Assembly (NCBI GenBank): GCA_963789535.1
Contig: CAWBKU010000004.1
Span: 806,001-870,000 of the forward strand
From: CAVXHQ01 sp963789535
Lineage (GTDB): Bacteria > Pseudomonadota > Alphaproteobacteria > Rhodobacterales > Rhodobacteraceae
Direction: 5' to 3'
DNA length: 64,000 bases
A program made the position numbers and the translations under genes. Below the pieces are notes generated by a model, which searched no databases, was not told the DNA's origin, and saw only the letters and a list, made by a program, of their open reading frames with translations. Below, piece after piece: positions 52,630-61,720 of this stretch; positions within the stretch are counted from its first letter, which is position 1, and the number at the start of each line of letters is the position of its first letter.

Positions 52630-53817
52630 TCAGGTGACGGCACCGACGCGTTCATAGGCCGGATCGTCCCAAAGGCGCCCCGTCATCACCTCGGCCATCA
52701 CGTCCACCGCCGCGCGCAGATCGCCCTCGTCGATATAGAGTGGCGCCACCCCGAACCGCATCACGTCGGGTGCGCGGAAATCGCCGATCACACCGCGCGC
52801 GATGAGGGCCTGCATCGCGGCGTAACCGTGCGGGTGGGAGAACGACACCTGACTGCCACGCCGCGCCCCGTCGCGCGGGCTTACCAGGGTAAGGTCCGGA
52901 CAGCGCCGCCCGACCTCGGCGACGAAGAAATCGCACAGCCGGACCGACGCGGCGCGCACCTCGGACATGTCGACCCCTTCCCAGACCGAAAGTGCCGCCT
53001 CGAGGGCCGCCATCTGAAGGACCGGCGGCGTGCCGACGCGCATCCTCTCGATCCCCGGCCCCGGACGATAGGCGGCATCGAAAGCAAAGGGTGCGGCGTG
53101 GCCCAGCCAGCCAGAGAGCGCCGGGCGCACCGCGTCGGCCAGATCGGGCCGGACATAGATGAACGCCGGAGCGCCGGGGCCGCCGTTGAGATATTTGTAG
53201 GTGCAGCCCACCGCGAATTCGCAGTTCAGCGCGGCCAGATCCACGTCGAGCGCGCCGGCACTGTGCGCCAGATCCCAGATCATCACCGCGCCTGCCGCAT
53301 GGGCGACAGGGGTGATCTCGGCCATGTCGTGCCGCCGCCCCGTGCGGTAATCCACCTCGGTAAGCATGACCGCCGCGACGGTCTCGTCGATCGACTCCGC
53401 CACCGCCTCCGGCGCCACGGTCCGCAGCGTATATCCGCGATCCTTCAGGGCGATCAGCCCCTCGGCCATATAGAGGTCGGTCGGAAAATTGCCCGTGTCC
53501 GAAAGGATCACCCGCCGGTCTGGCACCATGTCGAGCGCCGCGGCGAGCGCCTGGAATACCTTTATCGACAGCGTGTCGCCCATGACGACCGATCCCGGCG
53601 CCGCCCCGATCAGCCGCCCCACCAGATCGCCGACGCGGCTGGGCTGCGCCATCCAGCCGCTGGCGTTCCACCCCCGGATAAGCTGGCCGCCCCATTCCGC
53701 CTGCACCACCTGCGCCACGGCCTCCGGCACCGCGCGCGGCAGGGGCCCGAGGGAGTTGCCGTCCAGATAGATGACGCCCGGCGGCAGGTCGAAGAGGTCT
53801 TTTCTCGGCAGATTCAT
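52630..53817 (-). CDS. kynU: Kynureninase
   Basis: A 395-residue PLP enzyme cleaving kynurenine to anthranilate and alanine. Motifs: FDLPPGVIYLDGNSLGPLPR, GWNASGWMAQPSRVGDLVGR, LSDTGNFPTDLYMAEGL, MIWDLAHSAGALDVDLAALN, and the PLP Lys in GCTYKYLNGGPGAPAFIYV. Start ATG 53817 is preceded by GGGGGAAAG. Tryptophan dioxygenase and formamidase genes are not adjacent. It diverges from a stand-alone Lrp/AsnC ligand-domain gene that could regulate it. Confidence 0.94.
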   Translation of the reverse strand: MNLPRKDLFDLPPGVIYLDGNSLGPLPRAVPEAVAQVVQAEWGGQLIRGWNASGWMAQPSRVGDLVGRLIGAAPGSVVMGDTLSIKVFQALAAALDMVPDRRVILSDTGNFPTDLYMAEGLIALKDRGYTLRTVAPEAVAESIDETVAAVMLTEVDYRTGRRHDMAEITPVAHAAGAVMIWDLAHSAGALDVDLAALNCEFAVGCTYKYLNGGPGAPAFIYVRPDLADAVRPALSGWLGHAAPFAFDAAYRPGPGIERMRVGTPPVLQMAALEAALSVWEGVDMSEVRAASVRLCDFFVAEVGRRCPDLTLVSPRDGARRGSQVSFSHPHGYAAMQALIARGVIGDFRAPDVMRFGVAPLYIDEGDLRAAVDVMAEVMTGRLWDDPAYERVGAVT

Positions 53818-53980
53818 CGTCTTTCCCCCGGGGCTCGGCCCTGCCCCGGATATGTCACGCGGCGTGGCGCATCGAAACCCCGTTCGCGACATTGCCCGGC
53901 AACCCGCCTGCCCGATTGCCAAACCGGCGCGGACCTGTCTGGATGACATCGCAAACCGCCCCGCCCGAGGAGCCGCCCCG

Positions 53981-54217
53981 ATGAATTGCATCTTCGTCCA
54001 GATCCGTTGCCGCCCCGGCACCGCCTATGCCTGTGCCGACGCCATCGTCGCGCGCGAACTGCATTCCGAGATCTACTCGACCAGCGGCGACTACGATCTC
54101 CTGGTGAAATTCTACGTCCCCGAAGGCCAAGACATCGGCCGTTTCGTCGCCGAAGCCGTCACCGGAATCGCCGATATCGATCGCACGCTGACGACGCTGA
54201 CGTTCAAGGCGTTCTGA
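53981..54217 (+). CDS. Stand-alone Lrp/AsnC ligand-binding (RAM) domain protein
   Basis: A 78-residue protein, MNCIFVQIRCRPGTAYACAD with YSTSGDYDLLVKFYVPEGQD and IDRTLTTLTFKAF. This is the alpha/beta RAM domain of Lrp/AsnC regulators without the DNA-binding half. Such proteins bind amino acids and oligomerise, and may modify full-length Lrp-type regulators. It is divergent from kynU, which fits amino-acid sensing, but this is inference. AGGAG is upstream of the ATG. Confidence 0.88.
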   Translation: MNCIFVQIRCRPGTAYACADAIVARELHSEIYSTSGDYDLLVKFYVPEGQDIGRFVAEAVTGIADIDRTLTTLTFKAF

Positions 54218-54349
54218 TCGCGCGCGCCCTGTTCGGCAATTCTTCCGGCCCCAAACTTCCCCACCAGAGGCTCTGGCCCATGCCGCCGCGCGACGATACC
54301 CGGATCGGCGCCCCCTTTCCGCGCCACCGCGACACGCTATCCTCCGCCC

Positions 54350-55378
54350 ATGGCCGATGTCCTCACCTTCACCGACCGCGGCATCTACTGCCCCGCAGGC
54401 GATTTCCATATCGACCCCTGGCGGCCCGTTCCGCGCGCCCTCATCACGCACGGCCATTCGGACCATGCCCGCGACGGGATGGGGCACTATCTTTGCACCG
54501 ACATCGCGGCCCCGGTGATCCGGCATCGCCTCGGCGACATCACGCTCGAGACGATCCGCTACGGCGAGCGGCGGCAGATCGGCGGTGCGACCGTCTCGTT
54601 CCACCCCGCAGGTCACGTCCCCGGATCGGCGCAGATCCGCGTCGCGGTGGCGGGAGAGGTCTGGGTCGCGTCGGGCGACTACAAGACGGTGGACGACGGC
54701 CTGTCCGATCCGTTCGAGGCGGTGCGCTGCCATGCGTTCATCACCGAAAGCACCTTTGGCCTGCCCGTCTTCGACTGGACGCCACAGGACGTGCTGCGCG
54801 GGCAGATCAACGGCTGGTGGGCGGGCAACGCAGCGGCGGGCCGGACGAGCGTGCTCGGCGCCTATGCCTTGGGCAAGGCGCAGCGGCTGATGCGGCTGCT
54901 CGATACCGATATCGGCCCGATCCTGACGCATGGCGCGGTCGAGGCGACGAATGCGGTGCTGCGCGCGCAGGGGATCGCTCTTCCGGGCACGACCCGGGTG
55001 ACGCCCGAGACACGGATCAAGGACCACCCCGGCGCCCTCGTCTTGGCCACGCCCTCGGCCCTGTCGGGACCATGGGCCGCGCGGTTCGGCGCCGACCGGG
55101 CCAGCGCCTTCGCCAGCGGCTGGATGGCCTTGCGCGGCGTGCGGCGCAGGCGCGGGACCGAACGGGGGTTCATCGTCTCGGACCACGCCGACTGGACCGG
55201 CCTGAACGCCGCGATCCGCGCGACGGGCGCCGAACGGGTGTTCGTGACCCATGGATACATGGCACAGTTCACGCAATGGCTGCGCGAGCAGGGCTACGAC
55301 GCCCATGTGGTGAGCACCGAGTACGAAGGCGAAGCGGCGGAGACCGGCGGCACCGAAGACACGGAGAGCGTGGCATGA
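54350..55378 (+). CDS. DNA ligase-associated exonuclease (metallo-beta-lactamase fold)
   Basis: A 342-residue metallo-beta-lactamase/beta-CASP-type nuclease. The metal motif is ALITHGHSDHARDG (H34, H36, D38, H39), with AGHVPGSAQIRV, WVASGDYKTVDDGLSDPFEA, and the later FIVSDHADWTGLNAAIRATG and FVTHGYMAQFTQWL. This family is known as the ligase-associated DNA-damage-response exonuclease and is almost always next to an ATP-dependent ligase, as here. It probably trims ends in repair. Confidence 0.92.
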   Translation: MADVLTFTDRGIYCPAGDFHIDPWRPVPRALITHGHSDHARDGMGHYLCTDIAAPVIRHRLGDITLETIRYGERRQIGGATVSFHPAGHVPGSAQIRVAVAGEVWVASGDYKTVDDGLSDPFEAVRCHAFITESTFGLPVFDWTPQDVLRGQINGWWAGNAAAGRTSVLGAYALGKAQRLMRLLDTDIGPILTHGAVEATNAVLRAQGIALPGTTRVTPETRIKDHPGALVLATPSALSGPWAARFGADRASAFASGWMALRGVRRRRGTERGFIVSDHADWTGLNAAIRATGAERVFVTHGYMAQFTQWLREQGYDAHVVSTEYEGEAAETGGTEDTESVA

Positions 55379-55388
55379 CGCGGGGCGC

Positions 55389-55451
55389 GGAATTTTGCAA
55401 AACTCCGGACCGAACTTTTGCAAAAGTTCGACGTCAAATTCTTGCAAGAAT
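55389..55451. repeat. Triple-hairpin intergenic element (copy D)
   Basis: Three AT-rich palindromes in a row: GGAATTTTGCAAAACTCC (one mismatch), the perfect 20-base CGAACTTTTGCAAAAGTTCG (55411-55430), and ATTCTTGCAAGAAT (55438-55451), with a GACGTC-type linker. It fills the gap between exonuclease and ligase genes in an operon. It is the most complete member of the hairpin-array family. Confidence 0.65.
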
Positions 55452-55472
55452 GTGGCTCGGGGTGCACGGCGC

Positions 55473-57062
55473 GTGAAACGCTTCGCGGACCTCTTCGCGG
55501 ACCTCGATGCCACGACGCGGACGACACGGAAGGTCGCGGCTCTCGCCGCCTATTTCGCAGCCGCGCCGGAGGACGACCGCCTGTGGACCATCGCGCTGTT
55601 CTCGGGCCGCCGTCCAAAGCGCCTGATCACCGCGACCGTTCTGCGGACCTGGGCCGCCGAGCGGGCGGGGATCCCGCTGTGGCTCTTCGAGGAGAGCTAC
55701 GCCATCGTCGGCGATCTGGCCGAGACCATCGCGCTGGTGCTGCCGCCGCCCTCGACCGCCTCTGACCGCTCGCTGACCGAGTGGATCGGCACCATCGGGC
55801 ATCTGTCCGCCCAGGACGACGGGGCGCGCAAGGCGGGCGTCCTCGCCGCCTGGGACGCGCTGACGACGCCCGAGCGGTTCCTGTTCACCAAGCTTCTGAC
55901 GGGCGGCTTTCGCGTCGGCCTCAGCCAGAAGCTGATGACCCGCGCGCTCGCGCAGGCGACGGGCCTGCCCGAGCCGGAACTGACGCACCGCCTGATGGGC
56001 AACTGGACGCCCGACACCGTGACATGGCGCAGCCTGATCGAGGCGCCCGACCCGACGGCGGATCTCTCGCGCCCCTATCCCTTCTATCTGGCCTATGCGC
56101 TGGACGATCCCGCCACGATCGACCCCGCCGCCGAGTGGTATGCAGAGCGCAAGTGGGACGGCATCCGCGGACAGCTCATCGTGCGGGGGGGTGCGCATCA
56201 CCTGTGGTCGCGGGGCGAGGAACTCATCACCGAGCGGTTTCCCGAACTGGCGCAGGCCCTCGATTTCCTGCCCGGGGGCACCGTGATCGACGGCGAGGTG
56301 CTGGCGTTCCGCGACGGCGCGCCGCTGCCCTTCGCCGCCCTGCAAACCCGGATCGGGCGCAAGACGGCGACGAAGAAGGTGCTGGCCGAGGCGCCGGTCA
56401 TCCTCATGGCCTATGATTTGCTCGAGGAGGGGGGTGTGGACATCCGCGACCACCCCTTTGCGGAACGCCGGGCGCGCCTCGAGGAGATCCTCGACAAGGT
56501 GCCCGCCGACGCGCCGCTGCGCCTGTCGCCGCTGGTGCCCTTTGCGACCGTTGCCGATCTCGCCGCCGCGCGCGACGAGAGCCGCGACATCGGCGCCGAG
56601 GGGCTGATGCTGAAACGTCGCGCCAGCCCCTATCTGTCGGGACGCAAGCGCGGCGACTGGTGGAAGTGGAAGGTGGCCCCGCTGACCCTCGACGCGGTGA
56701 TGATCTATGCCCAGCAGGGTTCGGGCCGGCGGGCGACGCTGTTCACGGATTTCACCTTTGCGGTGCGGGATGGAGAGGATTTCGTTCCCTTCACCAAGGC
56801 CTATTCCGGCCTCACCAACGCAGAGTTCCGGCAGATCACCGCCTGGGTCCGCAAGAACACCCTGCAAAAATTCGGCCCCGTCCGGCAGGTGCCCCCCGTG
56901 CAGGTGTTCGAGATCGCGTTCGAGGGCATCCAGTCCTCGCCCCGTCATAGGTCGGGCGTGGCGCTGCGGTTCCCGCGGATGCTGCGCTGGCGGACCGACA
57001 AGCCTGTGTCCGAGATCGATACGCTGGAGGGGTTGCGCGAGATGCTCGCGACCTACGGCTGA
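55473..57062 (+). CDS. ATP-dependent DNA ligase
   Basis: A 529-residue ligase with an N-terminal DNA-binding domain (LLTGGFRVGLSQKLMTRALA), the nucleotidyl-transferase motif I AERKWDGIRGQL (K227), VIDGEVLAFRDGAPLPFAAL, EGLMLKRRASPYLSGRKRGD, WWKWKVAPLTLDAVMIYAQQ, and a C-terminal OB domain ending RFPRMLRWRTDKP. It seals nicks in repair, with the neighbouring exonuclease. The frame is open upstream through a repeat element, but GTG 55473 gives the standard N-terminus (KRFADLFADLDATTRT). The Lhr-type helicase and phosphoesterase commonly linked to this pair are not in the window. Confidence 0.93.
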   Translation: MKRFADLFADLDATTRTTRKVAALAAYFAAAPEDDRLWTIALFSGRRPKRLITATVLRTWAAERAGIPLWLFEESYAIVGDLAETIALVLPPPSTASDRSLTEWIGTIGHLSAQDDGARKAGVLAAWDALTTPERFLFTKLLTGGFRVGLSQKLMTRALAQATGLPEPELTHRLMGNWTPDTVTWRSLIEAPDPTADLSRPYPFYLAYALDDPATIDPAAEWYAERKWDGIRGQLIVRGGAHHLWSRGEELITERFPELAQALDFLPGGTVIDGEVLAFRDGAPLPFAALQTRIGRKTATKKVLAEAPVILMAYDLLEEGGVDIRDHPFAERRARLEEILDKVPADAPLRLSPLVPFATVADLAAARDESRDIGAEGLMLKRRASPYLSGRKRGDWWKWKVAPLTLDAVMIYAQQGSGRRATLFTDFTFAVRDGEDFVPFTKAYSGLTNAEFRQITAWVRKNTLQKFGPVRQVPPVQVFEIAFEGIQSSPRHRSGVALRFPRMLRWRTDKPVSEIDTLEGLREMLATYG

Positions 57063-57199
57063 CCGTCGGGTTCGCGGAATGGTCCAGAGCCTCCGGCAGG
57101 ACTATTTCAAACCTAAAGTAACGGGCGGTTTCGCGCATTGGCGCCTTTCGGCGGGACGCCCGGGCGCCTATGTTGCCCCCGACAAATCAGGAGTGAGAC

Positions 57200-59014
57200 A
57201 TGACCCGCACCGTCTACGACACTGCCGCAGGGGCAGGCGCGAAAAAGTTCGGCGATCTGCCGGTGTGGGATCTGAGCGACCTCTACGCCGCCCCCGACGC
57301 GCCCGAGGTGAAGCGGGACATGGACTGGCTCGAGACCGCCTGTGCGGAGTTCGCCACCGACTACGAGGGCAAGCTCGCGTCCCTCGACGCGGCGGGGATG
57401 CTCGAGGTCGTGCTGCGCTATGAGCGGATCGACACGGTTGCGGGGCGCATCATGTCCTATGCGGGCCTGCGCTACTATCAGATCACGACCGACTCTGAGC
57501 GTGCGAAGTTCATGTCCGATTGCCAGGACCGGATCACCGCCTTCACCACGCCCCTCGTGTTCTGGAGCCTCGAGTTCAACCGCCTCGACGACGACCACCT
57601 CGAGCGCCTGTTGGCGCAGAATGCCGATCTCGCCCGCTATCGCCCGGTGTTCGAGCGGATGCGGGCGGCCAAGCCCTATCAGCTCTCGGACGAGTTGGAA
57701 AAATTCCTGCACGACCAGTCGACCGTGGGGTCGGCGGCGTGGAACCGCCTCTTCGACGAGACCATCGCGGGCCTCGTCTTTACCGTCGACGGCGAGGACA
57801 GGAACTTCGAAGAGACGATCAACCTGCTGACCGATGCCGACCGCAGCGTCCGCGAAACGGGCGCGCGGGAGGTGGCGCGGGTGATCGGCGCCAACGTCAA
57901 GACCTTTGCCCGGATCCACAACACGCTGGCCAAGGAAAAGGAGATCGAGGACCGCTGGCGCGGGATGCCGACGCCGCAGACGGGACGGCACCTGTCCAAC
58001 CACGTCGAGCCCGAAGTGGTCGAGGCGCTGCGCAACGCCGTCGTGGCCGCCTATCCACGCCTCTCGCACCGCTATTACGCGCTGAAGGCAAAGTGGCTTG
58101 GCCTCGAACGCCTCGAGATCTGGGACCGCAATGCGCCGTTGCCGATGGAGGATACCCGCACCGTCGGCTGGGACGAGGCGCGCGCCACCGTGCTCGACGC
58201 CTACGGCGCCTTCGATCCGCGGATGGCCGACCTTGCGCGCCCGTTCTTCGAGAAGGGCTGGATCGACGCGGGCGTCAGTCAGGGCAAGGCGCCCGGCGCA
58301 TTCGCCCACCCTACCGTCACAGAAGTGCACCCCTACGTGATGCTCAATTACTTGGGCAAACCGCGTGACGTGATGACGCTGGCGCACGAGCTGGGCCACG
58401 GCGTCCATCAGGTGCTGGCCGCCGGTCAGGGAGAGTTGCTGTCGGCGACCCCCCTGACACTCGCCGAAACGGCGAGCGTCTTCGGCGAGATGCTGACCTT
58501 CCGCAAACTCCTCGCGCAGGCCAAGGGGCCGGCCGAGCGCAAGGTGCTGCTGGCGGGCAAGGTCGAGGACATGCTGAACACCGTGGTGCGCCAGATCGCG
58601 TTCTACGATTTCGAGTGCAAGCTGCACGCCGCGCGCGCCGGCGGCGAGATGACGCCCGAGGACATCAACGCGCTCTGGATGAGCATCCAGGCCGAGAGTC
58701 TCGGGCCGGTGTTCGACTATATGGAGGGCTACGAGACCTTCTGGGCCTATATCCCGCATTTCGTCCATTCGCCGTTCTACGTCTATGCCTATGCCTTCGG
58801 CGACGGCCTCGTGAACGCGCTCTATGCCGCCTACGAAGAGAGCGGCGAGAACTTCAAGGAGAAGTATTTCGACATGCTGAAGGCGGGCGGGTCCAAGCAC
58901 CACAAGGAGTTGCTGGCGCCGTTCGGCCTCGATGCGTCCGACCCGGCGTTCTGGGACAAGGGGCTCGGGATGATCGAGGGGTTCATCGACGAGCTGGAGG
59001 CGATGGAGGGGTGA
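57200..59014 (+). CDS. pepF: Oligoendopeptidase F (M3 family)
   Basis: A 604-residue cytoplasmic zinc metallopeptidase. The zinc motif is TLAHELGHGVHQVLA (H396, E397, H400), with the third Glu ligand in TLAETASVFGEMLTFRKLL. The N-terminal helical region (LSDLYAAPDAPEVKRDMDWL) is typical. It degrades peptides of about 7-17 residues. AGGAG lies upstream of the ATG. The GNAT gene's GTG overlaps its TGA, so the two are coupled. Confidence 0.93.
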   Translation: MTRTVYDTAAGAGAKKFGDLPVWDLSDLYAAPDAPEVKRDMDWLETACAEFATDYEGKLASLDAAGMLEVVLRYERIDTVAGRIMSYAGLRYYQITTDSERAKFMSDCQDRITAFTTPLVFWSLEFNRLDDDHLERLLAQNADLARYRPVFERMRAAKPYQLSDELEKFLHDQSTVGSAAWNRLFDETIAGLVFTVDGEDRNFEETINLLTDADRSVRETGAREVARVIGANVKTFARIHNTLAKEKEIEDRWRGMPTPQTGRHLSNHVEPEVVEALRNAVVAAYPRLSHRYYALKAKWLGLERLEIWDRNAPLPMEDTRTVGWDEARATVLDAYGAFDPRMADLARPFFEKGWIDAGVSQGKAPGAFAHPTVTEVHPYVMLNYLGKPRDVMTLAHELGHGVHQVLAAGQGELLSATPLTLAETASVFGEMLTFRKLLAQAKGPAERKVLLAGKVEDMLNTVVRQIAFYDFECKLHAARAGGEMTPEDINALWMSIQAESLGPVFDYMEGYETFWAYIPHFVHSPFYVYAYAFGDGLVNALYAAYEESGENFKEKYFDMLKAGGSKHHKELLAPFGLDASDPAFWDKGLGMIEGFIDELEAMEG

Positions 59015-59562
59015 ACGCGACGGGTGCCGCCCAAGTCGCCGCGCCCGGGCCTGCGCGAACCGCGATCGTGCCGGTCGAGATCGTCCCCCTGCCCCGCGCC
59101 GAGATCTCGCGCATAGCGCATCTGCGGCTGCCGCCGTCGCAAGGGGCCTGGGTCGGCGAGATCGCCGAGATGGTAGGCGACACGGTCACTTTGCGCGACT
59201 TTTTCTGCGCCCGCGCGGTGGTGCAGAGCGGCGCGCCCCGGGTCGTCGGCTTTTTCGAGATCGACCGCGCCTTCGAGCGGCGCGATCCGCGGTTGTCGAC
59301 CGGTGCCCACGGGCTGCGCGGGTTGCTGATCGGCGGGCAATTCCAGCGGTTCGGCTTTGGCACTGGGTTGCTGTCGGCGCTGCCCGGGTTCCTGCGGGGC
59401 CATTATCGGGATCTCGACGCAGTCTATCTGTCGGTCGACCGACAGAACGCCCCGGCGATCCGTGCCTATCGCGCGTTCGGCTGGCGCGATACCGGCCTCG
59501 CCCCCTTCGCGGGACGCTCGGGACCGGAAGATGTGATGGTTCTGTCGTTGGCGCAGATATGA
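59011..59562 (+). CDS. GNAT family N-acetyltransferase
   Basis: A 183-residue GNAT-fold protein. Motif A is seen around LLIGGQFQRFGFGTGLLSAL (Q/RxxGxG/A variant), followed by YLSVDRQNAPAIRAYRAFGW, the usual motif B with the conserved Asn-Ala-Ile. Acetyl-CoA is the expected donor; the acceptor is unknown. GTG 59011 overlaps the pepF stop (GTGA). The first 20 residues are Ala/Pro-rich and may be untranslated if a later start is used. Confidence 0.82.
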   Translation: MNATGAAQVAAPGPARTAIVPVEIVPLPRAEISRIAHLRLPPSQGAWVGEIAEMVGDTVTLRDFFCARAVVQSGAPRVVGFFEIDRAFERRDPRLSTGAHGLRGLLIGGQFQRFGFGTGLLSALPGFLRGHYRDLDAVYLSVDRQNAPAIRAYRAFGWRDTGLAPFAGRSGPEDVMVLSLAQI

Positions 59563-59646
59563 GACGATGCCGAACGCACAATGGTCTCTCCGCTGTCGCG
59601 GGCGTCGACAGAGCGCGCGTGTGGCGCAGGATGCGCGACGCCGGCC

Positions 59647-60618
59647 CTAGCGGGCAGCCGCGAACACCATGTCGATCATCGCCTGCGTGCCGCGGCTGAA
59701 TTCCAGCGGGCAGGGATAGGGAGTGCCGTCCCGCACGGACCGGCCGAAGTTCTCGACCTGCAATACATAATGGTCGTCCTGCACGAACCGCTCGACCTGC
59801 ACCGCCGCGCCGTTCCGCTCGAGACGAAGTTCCGCCACGTCGTGCACGTTGGCGTTGAACGGACAGGACAGGCGGACGAACCCGCCCTCGCCCTGAAAGG
59901 TGATCTCCTGCCGTGTGCTCATCCGCATCGAGACGACCGCCTGATAGGCGAACGAGGGGAAGCGGGCCGCGACCTGCGCGAAGACGTCGACCCCGTTCTC
60001 GAACCGCAGATCGGCATGGGTGATCGCCTCCGGCTCCTCGCCAGTGACGAAGCGCGCGGCGCCGAAGGCATAGACGCCGATGTCGGGCAAGCCGCCGCCG
60101 CCGGTTTCGGGCCGGTTGCGGATGTTGCCGGTCTCGGTCCGGTTGTCATAGCTGAACACCGTATCCACCAGCGTCAGCGCGCCGATCGCGCCGCCCTGCA
60201 CGAGTTCCTTTGCGCGGATGAACTGCGGGTGGTGCACGATCATATAGGCCTCGGCGGCGATCAGGCCGGTCGCGTCGCGCCGCGCGATCACCGCGTCGAA
60301 ATCCGCAGCCTTCAGGCCCAGCGGCTTTTCGACCAGCACATGCTTGCCCGCGTCGAGTGCCTTGAGCGCCCATTCGACATGCAGATGGTTCGGGAGCGGC
60401 ACATAGACCGCGTCGATGCCCGGATCGGCGATCAGCGCCTCATAGCCCTCATGCACGACGATCCCGGGTGCAAAGTCCCTGAAACCCTGCGCCTTGTCCG
60501 CGCTCGATGTCGCCAGCGCGACCAGCTCCGCTCCCTTGGCCGTGTGGATCGCGGGCCCCATGAACCGGCGCGCGAAATCCGACGCCCCCAGAATGCCCCA
60601 CCGTACTGCGTCCGCCAT
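59647..60618 (-). CDS. Gfo/Idh/MocA family oxidoreductase
   Basis: A 323-residue NAD(P)-dependent oxidoreductase. N-terminal Rossmann motif VRWGILGASDFARRFMGPAI, AVYVPLPNHLHVEWALKALD and the family signature HVLVEKPLGLKAADFDAV, then AAEAYMIVHHPQFIRAKELV and GGGGLPDIGVYAFGAARFVT. The family acts on sugars, inositols and related compounds; substrate unknown. GGGGAGG precedes ATG 60618. It lies downstream of rpoH on the same strand, separated by a dispersed 38-bp repeat. Confidence 0.9.
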   Translation of the reverse strand: MADAVRWGILGASDFARRFMGPAIHTAKGAELVALATSSADKAQGFRDFAPGIVVHEGYEALIADPGIDAVYVPLPNHLHVEWALKALDAGKHVLVEKPLGLKAADFDAVIARRDATGLIAAEAYMIVHHPQFIRAKELVQGGAIGALTLVDTVFSYDNRTETGNIRNRPETGGGGLPDIGVYAFGAARFVTGEEPEAITHADLRFENGVDVFAQVAARFPSFAYQAVVSMRMSTRQEITFQGEGGFVRLSCPFNANVHDVAELRLERNGAAVQVERFVQDDHYVLQVENFGRSVRDGTPYPCPLEFSRGTQAMIDMVFAAAR

Positions 60619-60705
60619 CGCATCCTCCCCGATTGCCGTCAGCCTATCGCCCGTCTTCCGGACCGCAACACGCAAATTGGGCGCCGGAGAATCTCGGCGC
60701 CTCGT

Positions 60706-60743
60706 TTCACGTTGCCATAACAACTCCCGCCGGAGGCTCCGAC
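60706..60743. repeat. 38-bp dispersed element (copy 3)
   Basis: TTCACGTTGCCATAACAACT followed by CCCGCCGGAGGCTCCG. It differs from copy 2 at only a few bases. It sits between rpoH and the Gfo/Idh gene, 33 kb from the other two copies. Confidence 0.7.
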
Positions 60744-60750
60744 GCTTCCC

Positions 60751-61644
60751 TCAGGCCGGAACCATGCCCTTCTCGCGCGCCAGTTCCACCATCCGCGCCT
60801 GCAACTTCTCGAACGCCCGCACCTCGATCTGCCGGATCCGCTCGCGGCTCACGTCGTATTGTCCCGACAGATCCTCGAGCGTCACGACTTCGTCCTGCAA
60901 CCGCCGCTGGACGAGGATGTCCTTCTCGCGGTCGTTGAGCACATCCATCGCGGCTGTCAGCATCGCGCGCCGCGCCTCGAGTTCATCGCGCTCGGCGAAA
61001 TCGCCCGCCTGATCGGCGTCCTCGTCCTCGAGCCAGTCCTGCCATTGGGTCGCGCTGTCGCCGTCCGAGCCGACCATGGCGTTGAGCGAGGCGTCGCCGC
61101 CCGAAAGGCGCCGGTTCATCGACACGACCTCGGCCTCGGTGACGCCAAGGTCGGTGGCGATCCGCTTCACGTTCTCGGGGCGCAGATCGCCCTCCTCGAG
61201 GGCGCCGATACGGTTCTTGGCCTTGCGCAGGTTGAAGAACAGCTTTTTCTGCGCGCTGGTGGTGCCGAGTTTCACGAGGCTCCACGACCGCAGGATGTAT
61301 TCCTGGATCGAGGCCCGGATCCACCACATCGCATAGGTCGCGAGGCGAAACCCTTTCTCGGGGTCGAACCGCTTGACCGCCTGCATCAGGCCCACGTTCG
61401 CCTCGGACACGACCTCGGCCTGCGGCAGGCCATACCCGCGGTAGCCCATCGCGATCTTGGCGGCGAGGCGCAGGTGCGACGTCACCATCCGGTGCGCGGC
61501 CTCGGTGTCCTGATGGTCGACCCAGCGCTTGGCGAGCATGTATTCCTCTTCCGGCTCGAGCAGGGGAAACTTGCGAATTTCCTGCATATAGCGGTTGAGG
61601 CCCTGCTCGGGCGACGGGGCGGGAAGGTTGGCGTATGTGGCCAT
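60751..61644 (-). CDS. rpoH: RNA polymerase sigma-32 factor RpoH
   Basis: A 297-residue group 3 sigma factor controlling heat-shock genes. Region 2 has YGLPQAEVVSEANVGLMQAV and GFRLATYAMWWIRASIQEYI; the RpoH box SAQKKLFFNLR (about 130-140) is diagnostic. Region 4.2 is LEDLSGQYDVSRERIRQIEV. Rhodobacteraceae often carry two RpoH proteins; which one this is cannot be said. A 16-base palindrome lies in the upstream region. Confidence 0.95.
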   Translation of the reverse strand: MATYANLPAPSPEQGLNRYMQEIRKFPLLEPEEEYMLAKRWVDHQDTEAAHRMVTSHLRLAAKIAMGYRGYGLPQAEVVSEANVGLMQAVKRFDPEKGFRLATYAMWWIRASIQEYILRSWSLVKLGTTSAQKKLFFNLRKAKNRIGALEEGDLRPENVKRIATDLGVTEAEVVSMNRRLSGGDASLNAMVGSDGDSATQWQDWLEDEDADQAGDFAERDELEARRAMLTAAMDVLNDREKDILVQRRLQDEVVTLEDLSGQYDVSRERIRQIEVRAFEKLQARMVELAREKGMVPA

Positions 61645-61704
61645 GGGTGGTCCCCCTTGGGATCGGCCGTCTATGTTGTCGGCCTTAACATTGGATATAT
61701 GAGC

Positions 61705-61720
61705 TGAACCGTGCGGTTCA
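61705..61720. promoter_or_regulatory. 16-bp perfect palindrome in the rpoH promoter region
   Basis: TGAACCG-TG-CGGTTCA, 61 bases upstream of the rpoH ATG. On the coding strand TTGAAC overlaps its edge and an AT-rich ATATAT patch follows, so the palindrome would sit within a -35 to -10 spacer. It has the shape of an operator. Confidence 0.5.
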
